Shown here: one piece after another, positions 13,500-23,419 of the stretch
Position numbering within the stretch: position 1 is the stretch's first letter
How the letters are laid out: every line of letters starts with the position of its first letter
DNA from: Lojkania enalia
Taxonomy: Eukaryota; Ascomycota; Dothideomycetes; Pleosporales
DNA: 47,662 bases
Direction: 5' to 3'
Assembly: GCA_010094045.1 (NCBI GenBank)
Contig: ML986817.1
Coordinates: 17,232 to 64,893, forward strand
Translations under genes and position numbers: made by a program
The notes under the pieces: model-generated
Seen by the model: the letters and a program-made list of their open reading frames with translations, nothing else
Databases searched by the model: none
Told to the model about the DNA's origin: nothing

Positions 13500-14980
13500 T
13501 AACTTATACTCTAAGCTCTTTAATAAGACATAATATTAACTATACGTCGCGTTGCATTAATCTATAATATCTCTTAAAGTATACTTAGTATATAAAGATA
13601 AAGAACAGCTCTATAACACGATTACCGGCCTAATTTAATAAAGCTTAGTAAGACTAAGAAGTAGGTAATTATTTAGTATATACTAGATCTAAATATAAGA
13701 GGATTTCCGCCGCAGCTTACTACTATTTAAGATATAGCTAATTTATTACTAGCTATATACTCTACTAGCTAGGTTAGAAAGAACTAGGTAGAGAACTTTA
13801 TTAAATATACGCTTGAGTTTAAGGTTAAATTTAATTAAAAGTACAACTATTTAAGAGCTAAATATAAGAATCTTAAGGTTATAGGAGGCTGGTTCTACCT
13901 TATATAGAATATAAAGACTAAGTATAGTATTATTAATAAAGATATATACAACTTTAATAAATTAGGCTTTATAATAGGCGTAATATTAATAGAAGTAGTA
14001 GTTACTAGCTCTAAGAGACGGAATTAACTAAAGTAGCTCCAGCTAGGTAATTATAAGTAGACTATAGTTATCTAGGGTATTAACGTAATAGGATAGGTAA
14101 TACTACCTTTTATTATCTTTATAGATATCTACCACCTCTCTATATAATATAAAGAAGATAATATTCTACTAACCTAGAATATATAGATTACTAATAACGG
14201 CTAGACGATAAATAATATTAGTATTAAGTAGTTAAAGTACTTTAACACGTATATAAAGAATCGTACTATTAGTATATATTAATTACTAATTCTCGACGGC
14301 TATAAGAGCTATAACTCGCTTAAATTCAGGCAGCTCTACAAGGAAAAGAATATTATTACTCTCTATATACCTCTACATTCGTCGTACCTACTACAGCTAC
14401 TAGATATAGGTTGTTTCTCGCCTTTAAAGACTATATACGGGCGCTAAGTCGAGCAGCTAATACGCGGTTATATTAACTATATTATAAAAATCAAGTTCTT
14501 ACCCTATTTTAAAGCAGCTTTTAATATAGTAATTACGAAGAGTAATATCTTAAGTAGCTTTTAAGGTGCTAGCCTAGTTCTATTTAACCTAGATACAGTA
14601 CTATTAAAGCTTAAAATTCGACTATATATACTAATACCTTTTATAGTTAAAGATACCCCTTAGGAGTTAAAAATACTAAGTAATTCTATTAAATTTAGGT
14701 CTTAATCTATATACGTTCGATTAAAAGTTTAAAAGTACCTAGATAGTTTATCTACTTTAATAGTAGAAGCGTTTAAATAGTTTATAAAGGGTGCTATATA
14801 TATAATATATAAAAACGTACTATTATACGCTTAGGTTATTAAGCTTTAAGCAGCTAATAAGGCTGCTATACAATATTAATTATATAAAAGAAAGCGTATA
14901 TAGAAGAAAGGTAACCTAATAATTAAAGAAGACGCTTAATTAACTGCTCTAAAAGAGTTTAGCACTCGTACTAATAGGAA
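13500..14980 (+). pseudogene. Fot1/pogo DDE transposase relic
   Basis: The plus strand, read through stops, shows IYNFNKLGF near 13,945-13,970, where functional family members have NFDE. Both acidic residues are changed by single transitions. Near 14,290 it reads LILDGYKSYNS, the second catalytic Asp block (DGHxSH type), and near 14,370 PPHSSYLLQLLDIGCFSPLK, the family's characteristic third block. A Lys/Arg-rich tail follows near 14,940-15,000. Stops and the lost NFDE pair make it inactive. Confidence 0.82.
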
Positions 14981-15154
14981 GAAGAGTAGGAAGAAGACGC
15001 GTGTTAATGGAGGCTAGCCGACTTAAAGGCGCTGCAGGTAGTATAGTAAGGCTAGGTATAACTCGCGGACGTGTAAAAATAATACTATAGATATAGAAGA
15101 ATAGGCTACTATACTATATAGTATAATAGAATGTAAGAAAGTATAATATTTTGC

Positions 15155-15228
15155 GAAAAGTAGTTGCGATTTTAGTATAGTCTTAGCATTATAATCAGCT
15201 CGCTTGGGTGATCAGCTCGCTTATCCTG
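15155..15228. repeat. Right terminal inverted repeat of the Fot1/pogo element
   Basis: In reverse complement it carries the same two tandem AAGCGAGCTGAT units as the left end. It is less mutated than the left end, keeping CAG at the tip. Confidence 0.82.
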
Positions 15229-15230
15229 TA

Positions 15231-16281
15231 CGTTAGCTAATCTACTATAAATAGTTCGGTCTATATTAGTAGTATTTCTTCTATATTTATTATTATAGCT
15301 AAAATCTTATCCTCGTCTAAGAAAAAGATTATACTATTAAACCTAGATTATAACTCTATTAATATAAGAAAAGGGTTAATATATTCTTTTTTACTATTAA
15401 ACTTTCTTAGTAATACTATCTTAGCTTATACTTATTATTTAGCTTTAGCTAGGTTAGTTCTAGCTATAGCTAGCTTATATTATATCTATATTATATAAGT
15501 TTCCTATTTCTATACTTTTTATACTATAGTTTCTTTTAGAGCTTATAGCCTTTAGGTTATCGTAACTTAACTTTATAATATAGTAGACATCTTTAAATAG
15601 TTTCTATTTCTTTTAATATTAGGTAGTTATTATATTATTAACCTATATACTACTAGTATATATAATAACCGCTGCTGCAGTTATATATACACCGGGGTCT
15701 TACTTATATTAGGTTGGTTAGATAGGGTAGCTTTAGTAAAGAGAGAGTATTAGAATTACCGGTTCTTTAAATATAACGAATATATTCTTAGAAGTCTAAT
15801 GTAGTAATAAGATAAATTTACGAGAATAACTATATAGAACTTAATCTTAGAAGAAGATCTTCTAACTTATATAGAAAAGCTTAAAACTGCTAAGCCTAGC
15901 TTATTAGGTCTATTAGATCTGTTAGGTCTATCAGATCCTTCCTACTATATCTAATACTTCTACTATTATTACATATATAGGTTATACTATATTTTATTAT
16001 CTAACTAATTATCTCTCTAGTTTTTATAGTCCTACTATCTACTATCTAATAGTTAGTCCTTAATATATATCTACCTATTATTTTCTTATTAGTTCTTATC
16101 TAAGCCGACCTGTATAGTAGCTAATATTAGATTAAGCCCTAGCTATAGAAGCGGTACCTCTTAGTATTCTATATTTATAATAACTAGAAAGATATAGAGG
16201 TTTCTATAGAATAATTACGCAAGTTGTAAATTGCTATTATATTATTTAGTTATTAAGCTATACGTATATAAAGGTTGAAAA
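15231..16281. other. Unassigned AT-rich, RIP-like DNA
   Basis: About 1.05 kb with the same TA-rich texture as the neighbouring transposons and no frame longer than a few dozen codons. Some stretches (for example 15,880-16,250) give Leu/Ser/Tyr-rich reading but no family I recognise. It ends at a pogo-type terminal repeat, so part of it may be the interior of a truncated second pogo element, although no transposase block is visible. Confidence 0.4.
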
Positions 16282-16334
16282 AGTTAATAGGGTAGACCGC
16301 TTACTTATATAGGTCGCTTACTTATAAGGTACGT
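16282..16334. repeat. Terminal repeat of a second pogo-type element
   Basis: In reverse complement these 53 bases match the start of the element at 46303 (ACGTACCTTATAAG, then two tandem AAGCGAGCGG-type units), with the usual transitions. A TA follows at 16335-16336, and repeat X begins exactly there. The partner terminal repeat on the left side was not found. Confidence 0.68.
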
Positions 16335-16560
16335 TATATTATATAGGTTTTTATAGAAGCTAAATCTATACTACTATATAAGCTAGCTAGATCAGTAAAA
16401 CCTTCCTCTATTATAGTTATAATAAGTCGGTTATATTCTAGTTAGCAGCTAATAGCTATTACTAGCAGCTAGTTTAAATATTATAGTAAGAGTAGTATAG
16501 GTATAGAAGTATTATAGTATTACTATAATAGTATCCCCCTTTTAATTATAAGCTTCTATA
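16335..16560. repeat. Repeat X, copy 2 (inverse orientation)
   Basis: The reverse complement aligns with 3828-4035. In this copy the repeat continues past the point where copy 1 is interrupted by the LTR ending at 3827, which independently confirms that LTR border. In turn the pogo-type terminal repeat at 16334 interrupts this copy, where copy 1 continues beyond 4035. Confidence 0.68.
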
Positions 16561-17508
16561 AGTTAGATCTTTATATTATATTTAGGTTAATTATAATTAG
16601 ATAGTAGTATTATTATAAACGTTTAGAAATATACTTAAATTAGACTCTAGTATCTAATTAAAAATCTAGATATAATATTATATTTAGATCTTATTTATTT
16701 AGGTTTCTAATATAGTAATCTTAGCAAAGTTACTAGCCGGGTACTATTCTAGATTATAATAGCTAGTCTACTTAACAATATAAAATTAATAGTACGCTTC
16801 TAAAGAAGTATATAAGATCTTTATATAATAAGTTTATATATAAAGAAGTGAAGGCACTCTACTAGCTATAAATAAAGTATAGTTACCTTAATAATAATCT
16901 AGCACAAATAAAGGTAGTAGAAATAATAGATTATAAATATAGATATAAAAGGGAAATAGCCTAATACTTCCTATTTAAATGTCTTTAATAGATAGAACAA
17001 CAAAAGTCCTTAATAGAGGTAGTAGGACTCTAGTAGGGAGACCTCTCTTTCCTCCTAAGCGGAAGAATAGAATAGAAAACAGCGACTAGAGAATACCTAG
17101 ATAGACTACTAAAATCCTAGAAACTAGATATAGAAATTATTAACTAAACTATATAATTTACTCTAGCTATAGAACAGCTTAAATAAATAAATAAGTATTT
17201 TTTTAGAAAACCATATAAACCTAGACGATAGCAAGTTAGCTTACTAATATCCTGAAAGCTAATACTTGAGAAATCGCTCTCAATAGGACTAGAGTCCAGT
17301 ATATATAGTAGGTACGGTACTAATAGATAGATATTAGAGAAGCTAGAAGCATAGTTGATAAATAGATTGGTATAATAAAGGCAAGGACCGAGAATGAGAC
17401 AATGGGACCAAGGTGTTCGGAGTTCGCACTACTGTACATAATTTAGGGTAGCTCACTGGGCCTATAGGCACCCGAGGCGTAAGAATAATCAAATCAAATC
17501 AAATCAAA
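16561..17508 (+). mobile_element. 3' end of a Tad-like LINE with an (AAATC)n tail
   Basis: Near 16,940-17,170 the plus strand reads, through stops, as the C-terminal tail of a fungal LINE ORF2 (patterns like YFLFKCL, EQQKSLIEVVG and GDLSFLLSG). It ends with a non-coding tail finishing in a pentanucleotide run, AATCAAATCAAATC, at 17487-17508, as Tad-type fungal LINEs do. The part before about 17,370 is RIP-like; the last 130 bases are not. The upstream border is uncertain and 5' truncation is normal for LINEs. Confidence 0.55.
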
Positions 17509-18630
17509 CGTCGCATGACGCAACGCGCGACGACCGCCATAAAGCTGATTAAAACTTCTTAGCACGAAATAAAGACTCTTCAACTAAGATCAAAGTGCTT
17601 TATAAGTTTAAAAGGCGGAAACGGCTTGATAGTTGCGCTATAGCAGCTTGCTGCTGCATGACCATAAAAAAGCGGCTATCCGTAAATTAAGGTGGAAGCA
17701 ACGATGCGAGCGTAATTTTTAGAATTATAAGGGTTCAGGTATTTATAATTAGGTAAATTGCGTGGCCAAACAAGATTTAGGCATATTTTAGGGTGTTATG
17801 AGAGCTTCTATTGCCTTCAAGTCGAAGTACCTATAGCTTGTCTCGCTACACCGAGTGTCTCGCTACGGCCGGTAAGACGTTATTGAAGAGAAATTAGAGT
17901 GAAAGCGGAATCCAGATACCGTGTTCGGACATTCAACAAACTAGGTTGACATTACCTAATTTCTATGAGGATAAAGTCTTTAGTTTTTGTTTAACTTACG
18001 TTGCTAAGATAATGTTTTACTTCGTACTCCCGGAACGCTCTTTTATGGTGGTGTATATTTACACAGACATGGAAGGACCTAGGGTATATATTTCATTGAT
18101 GATTGTGAATGAAAATCTTGTTGCGACCCCAATACACTGATATGGCTGAAATGTCCCTAAGTGTAGTAGTTGGACTCACTTGCTGCCCATTAAAGTCGAA
18201 GTGGCAACTTTAAGTCACGTGACCAATTATGCCCCCTGAGCTCATCATAATCAAAATTATTTACGAAGACCCAAATAGCTATTTAACGACTCAACTCGGG
18301 CTTTTCATAGCGAAAATGCACCTAACAAAGGCGAAGTATCTGTCGATATCTCGTTCGTAACCTGTGTGGCGGTGCAATCGCCAACCCTCACGCCAATCAG
18401 CAGCTGAATGGTTGCCTGTAATGGCATCATAACTTAACATCACATCTGCGCATCCCTACCCATGCGTCCTCCGAAATAGCATTGAAATCAATCTTCCAGT
18501 CCCTCATCTTGTGTTCATCCTCCTAGCGCTTGAAAGCTAGCGCCACGATTACCGCTTTCTCTCTGCAATTATCGCCGGTGTTTTCTTTTTTTAGCCCACC
18601 TCCGACCATTCGTATGCATCAGCCATCAAG
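17509..18630. other. Intergenic region, transition from AT-rich block to gene island
   Basis: Normal base composition, no convincing gene. A 64-codon frame at 17946-18140 has no recognisable features and is probably chance. The part nearest 18630 should hold the promoter of the SGNH-like gene. Confidence 0.5.
18214..18223. promoter_or_regulatory. GTCACGTGAC palindrome (E-box-like)
   Basis: A 10-bp perfect palindrome with a CACGTG core, 408 bases before the start codon at 18631. CACGTG is bound by bHLH factors in fungi. Whether this one is used is unknown, since a 6-bp core occurs often by chance. Confidence 0.3.
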
Positions 18631-19557
18631 ATGTCCACATTACATCTAACAGAGAAAATAAGAGCCTCAAAGTTCTTTATGGAATGGAGAGGACACCCCA
18701 TAGAAGACCTCAAAAAGTTCCGCGACATCACTATTGCGCACCGGCCAAATAAGCCTATCGTGTACCTTGCAGGCGACTCTTCTCTCGACAACAAAGCCTG
18801 GGTTCCATCCTCCGGTCCTGAGGGTGTCGAGATTCTGGTAGAAGTACCAGAGATTTATCACAGCACGCTGGATCGCCCGAGACCCAAACCGGATGTTGCG
18901 TTCTGGCTTAATCATATCTTGGGTGATCGGGCAACGGTGCTGAATACGGCGGTCGAGGAGTCAATGTTAAGGGAGCGCGACGACCAGCTTCTTCCCCATG
19001 ATAAATTCATTCGCGACAATATACGGGCTCAAGATATCCTTATTGTAAGCGTAGGCGCCAACGACGTAGCATTGCGGCCGACAGTCTGCACTATTCGACA
19101 CATGTTGCAATTGGCCTGGCTCACCCGGCACGCCTCATTAGAAACCGGGTCTGCGAGCTCCTTAAAGTACTTTAAACATATGTTTGGAGACAAGGTCCAG
19201 AATTATGTTGCACGCATGATTTCAAACACCAAGCCTAAAGCCGTCATCATATGCATGATTTACTTTCCCCTTGAGGCTAGTGCGGGACCGCAGCAGAGTT
19301 GGGCAGATGTGCAGTTGAAAACACTAGGTTATAACAAGTATCCAGGTCAGCTGCAAACAGCTATCAAAAAGATGTACGAGATGGCAACAAAGCAGATCAA
19401 GATCGAAGGGACATGGGTACTGCCTTGCGCCTTATACGAGCCTTTGGATGGAAAGAATGCGGGAGATTATACTGCCAGGGTGGAGCCAAGTGCTTCCGGA
19501 GGTAGGAAATTGGCAGAGAAGTTCATGCAGATCTTGGAGTGCGTTATTTCAAAATGA
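18631..19557 (+). CDS. SGNH-hydrolase-like protein (308 aa)
   Basis: A single-exon frame with a good start context (AAGATGT). Near the N-terminus it reads YLAGDSSLDNK: the GDS block puts Ser50 in the place of the SGNH nucleophile, and D53-N54 follow. A second block, VGANDV (residues 141-146), matches the Gly-x-Asn-Asp element that helps form the oxyanion hole. The C-terminal block usually contains Asp-x-x-His; here the corresponding stretch is DYTARVEPS (from Asp279) with no His at the expected spacing. There is no signal peptide or membrane segment, so a cytosolic protein is likely. The fold call is fairly safe. Esterase activity and substrate are not shown, and the missing His makes a non-standard or lost triad possible. 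Confidence 0.75.
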   Translation: MSTLHLTEKIRASKFFMEWRGHPIEDLKKFRDITIAHRPNKPIVYLAGDSSLDNKAWVPSSGPEGVEILVEVPEIYHSTLDRPRPKPDVAFWLNHILGDRATVLNTAVEESMLRERDDQLLPHDKFIRDNIRAQDILIVSVGANDVALRPTVCTIRHMLQLAWLTRHASLETGSASSLKYFKHMFGDKVQNYVARMISNTKPKAVIICMIYFPLEASAGPQQSWADVQLKTLGYNKYPGQLQTAIKKMYEMATKQIKIEGTWVLPCALYEPLDGKNAGDYTARVEPSASGGRKLAEKFMQILECVISK

Positions 19558-20447
19558 GAACAACTTGATCGATACCCCTACGGCGTTTAGTGACAGGCGG
19601 GACAATCTACTATTTTTCTTTCCTTCCTAGCTAATCTTGGTACCAGTGGAGCACAGAGTTGGTAGCAATTACCAAACTACGGAACAGCCCGTTCATGTAG
19701 GCCCCTTGTGCGTAGTCTAGATTTGCAATGTCGTGACAAGATCGGATGTGGCGTTGGATGAAGTAGCAGGTGCGTTCGGCCCTGTCCCCGCTTAGGAAAG
19801 ACCCGTGCACCTCGGCAGTCCGTCCCGTAACTCCCATCGCCTAAGGCCTTGGCAGAGAACCGCATCTCACATCTCTCTTCTTACATTTCATGGATCTCAT
19901 CTTCCATGGGCGCACTCTCCCTACGACATTGTCCGGTCCCTGTATCGCGGCGACGCCATCTGTTGCCATCCACAAATCTGATACTGTTCCTGCATGGCGG
20001 CAATTTCTTGTCCTCCATTAGCAATCAACCCAACACGAGGGGGATCGTCCGCAATTTCCCAAATTAACCGGGTTACTGGCGCCTTGGTCCCTCTTGGCAC
20101 AAATGTCGGTTTCTTGTCGTCCTTTACTACCTGCTCGATCAGGCAGCTCGAGAGTATTGCGGCCAATATGCCTATCGCGACTCCTCACGAGCTCATCATG
20201 GATACTTTAGGGCCTCCTGGCCCGCTTTGGAGATAGAGGAGCTGTCAGTTGCTCTTGTATCACCCTCTCGTTCTCGTTGCGCAACGTGTGGGATCTCAAC
20301 GCATCGGCGGCCGGCGAAATTGATTGAGGCGAAGCCAACATCTCGGCGGCCTTCCTCTCAGCATCTCATTAAAGATATCGTCGTGTCCTCAAGAAGCTAA
20401 TAGTTCCTCCTCGACTAGACTCTGGCAGCTCTCATTTCTAGTCTACC
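19558..20447. other. Intergenic region with coding-like minus-strand relics
   Basis: Between the SGNH-like gene and the DPP IV gene. The minus strand holds open stretches that look less random than most: 19631-19837 (68 codons, ending in NSVLHWYQD) and 19921 to about 20190 (about 90 codons, containing a hydrophobic start GILAAILSSCLIEQVV, with a TGA directly upstream). They are in different frames and I recognise no family. They may be remains of a small lost gene, or chance. The part near 20,400 is the DPP IV leader. Confidence 0.35.
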
Positions 20448-22799
20448 ATGTTCTTGCTAGCTTTGTTGGCCATCGGCCTTATCCCGCTGATCCATGCCAT
20501 TGATCCTCCGCGATTCCCCCATCAGCCTCGCGGAAATGGTACCAAGCTTCTGACCTACAACATCACTACCGATGCCCCTGGCGCCCTTGTCCCCTCATCA
20601 CGGGCCCTCAATTGGGTCAACACTGGCGTAGACGGCGATTACATCTTCAATGATGACGACGGTTCCTTTATTTTTGAGAATATCGCGACTGGAGAACAAA
20701 CGACCTTCTTATCTGCCGACAAGGTCCCTGCTGATTACTGGGATTCCTTCATCTCGCCCGACGCCAGTCGCGTGCTTTGGGCCGTCAACTACACTAAGCA
20801 ATACCGCCACTCGTATTACGCGGATTATCTTGTGCAGGACGTTGCCTCTGGGGAAGTACAGTCTCTCGTCCCATCTTCAGCTGGCGACATTCAGTACGCA
20901 GAGTGGAACCCGGCTTCTTCATCGCAAATTGCCTTTGTCCAAGGCAATAACCTCTTTATCTGGAATGATGGGGAGATTTCCCAAGTCACCAGCAACGGTG
21001 GCCCCGATATGTTCAATGCTGTGCCCGATTGGGTCTACGAGGAGGAAATCTTCGGTGATCGCTACGCCCTTTGGTACTCACCCGATGGGAAGTATATCGC
21101 TTTCCTCAATTTCAACGAAACTGGCGTTGAGACTTTCCGCGTTCCTTATTACATGGATGACCAGGAAGTTGCCCCGCCTTATCCCCGCGAGCTAGAGCTA
21201 CGGTATCCCAAGGTTGGAACAAAGAATCCCACAGTCGGCTTTAACCTGCTAGATGTCGACGCTTTGGAAGTCTTTAATATGCCGATTGATGCTTGGCCCG
21301 AAGATGACCTCGTGCTCGGCGAGGTTGTTTGGGTCACCGAGGAGCACGGGAAGGTTATTTATAGGGCGTTCAACCGAGTACAGGACCAAGAGAAGTTGGT
21401 ACTGGTCGATGTAGCTGAGAGGTCGTCGTCCATCGTCCGTGAGCGAGACGGCTCGGATGGCTGGCTGGACAACAACATTGCCATTACTTATATTGGCTCT
21501 ATCGGCAATTCGTATTCTAATGGAAGCGCCGAATATTATCTGGATCTTTCTGATGAGAGCGGTTGGAATCATCTCTATCTCTTTCCTGTAAGTGGGGGGG
21601 AGAAGATTGCTCTTACGTCTGGAGAGTGGGAGGTCACTACCATTCTAAAGATTGATGCCAAACGCGAGATCATCTATTATGCCTCAACCGAACACCATAG
21701 TACGGAGCGTCATGTTTATTCCGTCTCATATAAGACAGGGAAGAAAGCTGCTCTAGTTGATGATACTGTGCCCGCTTACTGGACAGCTTCGTTCTCCTCC
21801 GGCGGCTCCTACTATGTTCTGCAATACCGCGGCCCGGATGTTCCCTATCAGGAGTTGTATTCGATTAACTCTACTAAGCCTATCCGCGCTATAACTAGCA
21901 ACGTCGACCTCTGGAATACCTTGCAAACCTACAATCTCCCCAACATTACCTACCATGAGCTTGATCATCCTTCTGGCGTGAAACTGAACGCGATGCTTCG
22001 CCTCCCACCCAACTTCGATCCGTCTAAGAAGTATCCAGTGTTGCTAATCCCCTACGGTGGGCCTGGCGCACAAGAAGTGTCGAAAGCGTTCAGCACTCTT
22101 AACTGGAAAGCGTACATTACCTCCGATTCCGACCTCGAGTACATCACGTACACCGTCGATAACCGCGGCACAGGCTATAAGGGTCGTGCATTCCGTGCCT
22201 CTGTAACATCTAATCTCGGAGACTTTGAGGCCCAAGACCAAATATGGGCCGCGAAAGAGCTCGCCAAGAATCCTTGGGTCGACAGTGACCACATCGGAAT
22301 TTGGGGTTGGTCTTACGGGGGTTACCTAAGCTCGAAGGTCCTGGAAGTTGGGGATCCTATCATTTCTCTGGGACTTATCACCGCTCCAGTCTCTGATTGG
22401 CGCTTCTATGACTCCATCTACACAGAACGCTATATGAAGACACCCGAACTCAATCCAGAGGGCTACAATAAATCCCGTGTGCATGATAGCGCTGGATTCA
22501 AGAAGGTAGCTGGCGGTTTCTTGATCCAGCATGGCACTGGTGACGACAATGTGCACTTCCAAAATTCGGCTGCTTTGGTCGACTTCCTTGTTGGCGATAG
22601 AGTGACGCCGGAGAAGATGCAGGTGCAATGGTTCACAGATAGCGATCACAGTATTGTATATAATCAAGCAAGCAAATTCCTGTATAGGCAGTTGAGTAAG
22701 AAGGTTTTTGAGGAGAAGAATCGGGTGGCTGATTCGAAGGGCAATCATCAATGGAGCAAGAGAGGGAGTTCTGTCGTTGGAAAGCCCTTCAAAGCATAG
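20448..22799 (+). CDS. dpp4: Secreted dipeptidyl-peptidase IV, family S9B (783 aa)
   Basis: It removes X-Pro and X-Ala dipeptides from the N-termini of peptides, probably outside the cell. A signal peptide is evident (MFLLALLAIGLIPLIHA, residues 1-17). The beta-propeller part carries the DPP IV signature DWVYEEE (194-200), whose two Glu residues hold the substrate amino terminus. The C-terminal alpha/beta-hydrolase part has the triad: Ser622 in GWSYGG, Asp699 in GTGDDNVHF, His734 in DSDHS. N-glycosylation sequons are frequent, fitting secretion. The length matches fungal secreted DPP IV (about 765-780 aa). It is one uninterrupted exon; the start context is ACCATG. No membrane anchor is present after the signal peptide, which separates it from vacuolar DPP B-type enzymes. 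Confidence 0.95.
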   Translation: MFLLALLAIGLIPLIHAIDPPRFPHQPRGNGTKLLTYNITTDAPGALVPSSRALNWVNTGVDGDYIFNDDDGSFIFENIATGEQTTFLSADKVPADYWDSFISPDASRVLWAVNYTKQYRHSYYADYLVQDVASGEVQSLVPSSAGDIQYAEWNPASSSQIAFVQGNNLFIWNDGEISQVTSNGGPDMFNAVPDWVYEEEIFGDRYALWYSPDGKYIAFLNFNETGVETFRVPYYMDDQEVAPPYPRELELRYPKVGTKNPTVGFNLLDVDALEVFNMPIDAWPEDDLVLGEVVWVTEEHGKVIYRAFNRVQDQEKLVLVDVAERSSSIVRERDGSDGWLDNNIAITYIGSIGNSYSNGSAEYYLDLSDESGWNHLYLFPVSGGEKIALTSGEWEVTTILKIDAKREIIYYASTEHHSTERHVYSVSYKTGKKAALVDDTVPAYWTASFSSGGSYYVLQYRGPDVPYQELYSINSTKPIRAITSNVDLWNTLQTYNLPNITYHELDHPSGVKLNAMLRLPPNFDPSKKYPVLLIPYGGPGAQEVSKAFSTLNWKAYITSDSDLEYITYTVDNRGTGYKGRAFRASVTSNLGDFEAQDQIWAAKELAKNPWVDSDHIGIWGWSYGGYLSSKVLEVGDPIISLGLITAPVSDWRFYDSIYTERYMKTPELNPEGYNKSRVHDSAGFKKVAGGFLIQHGTGDDNVHFQNSAALVDFLVGDRVTPEKMQVQWFTDSDHSIVYNQASKFLYRQLSKKVFEEKNRVADSKGNHQWSKRGSSVVGKPFKA

Positions 22800-23419
22800 G
22801 GATCCAAAGGTAGGATTATGTTTAATCGCACATGCGACGACGCTATAAGTCGAAAATAATTCATCGATTTTCAATCCTAAAACGGCTCTATTTGGTCGTG
22901 CTAAAGTCGCTTATCCTCAATATCACTGTTGCTATGCGACTACAGTTGACTTTTCATTCGCTTTCAGAATGCCTATACGGAAAGTATAACTTGCCCATAT
23001 TCATCACGCTGACGTAGTTGCACTGTTGTTCCTACCTTTTACGATCAAAGCCCGGAGAGTGCTCATAAAACGGCCCCGCCGGCCTTAATATCTCCACCGC
23101 CATCCTCTTTGCCTTTGCTGAAGCACTCGTTCCCAATGGCCATATAATTCGCCAAACGCACCCGCTCTACTAATTCCAACACGTCTTGAAAGGTCTAAAT
23201 TGAGCAACCCTCTTATGCAAAATCGTCCATAATGCGTCATCCCTCCCAGCAATGTTTCCTCCCCAACCGTTCACGATGTCCCAAACGTCGGGAGCATACA
23301 ACCCTTTCCAATACTCGACATAGGCCCAAACTATACTTTAGGACAAACTAATTCCAATGCCACTGCTGCAGCCAATCGATCCCTGGTGCAGGACATGGCA
23401 TCTGGAAGGTACCCTGAGC
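22800..23419. other. Intergenic region after DPP IV
   Basis: About 620 bases of normal composition that include the DPP IV 3' end and lead into the chitinase relic. Small open frames (for example 22832-23017) have no recognisable content. The 5' part of the chitinase relic may begin inside this stretch. Confidence 0.45.

Larger units (their letters stand above)
13367..15228 (+). mobile_element. Complete Fot1/pogo-type DNA transposon, RIP-degraded
   Basis: An 1,862-bp element, close to the roughly 1.9-kb size of Fot1, with long terminal inverted repeats and a TA duplication on both sides (13365-13366 and 15229-15230). The interior reads on the plus strand as a CENP-B/HTH plus DDE transposase with many stops. 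The outermost bases are TAGTATAAGCGAGC on the left and, in reverse complement, CAGGATAAGCGAGC on the right, which fits the pogo habit of beginning CAG next to TA. Confidence 0.88.

Noticed and set aside
17487..17508. CRISPR-like or minisatellite array
   Set aside because: It is a simple AAATC pentanucleotide run, typical of the 3' tail of fungal LINEs; there are no spacers.
17946..18140. 64-codon plus-strand frame in the transition region
   Set aside because: No domain, no splice context and an unconvincing composition; probably chance in AT-rich DNA.
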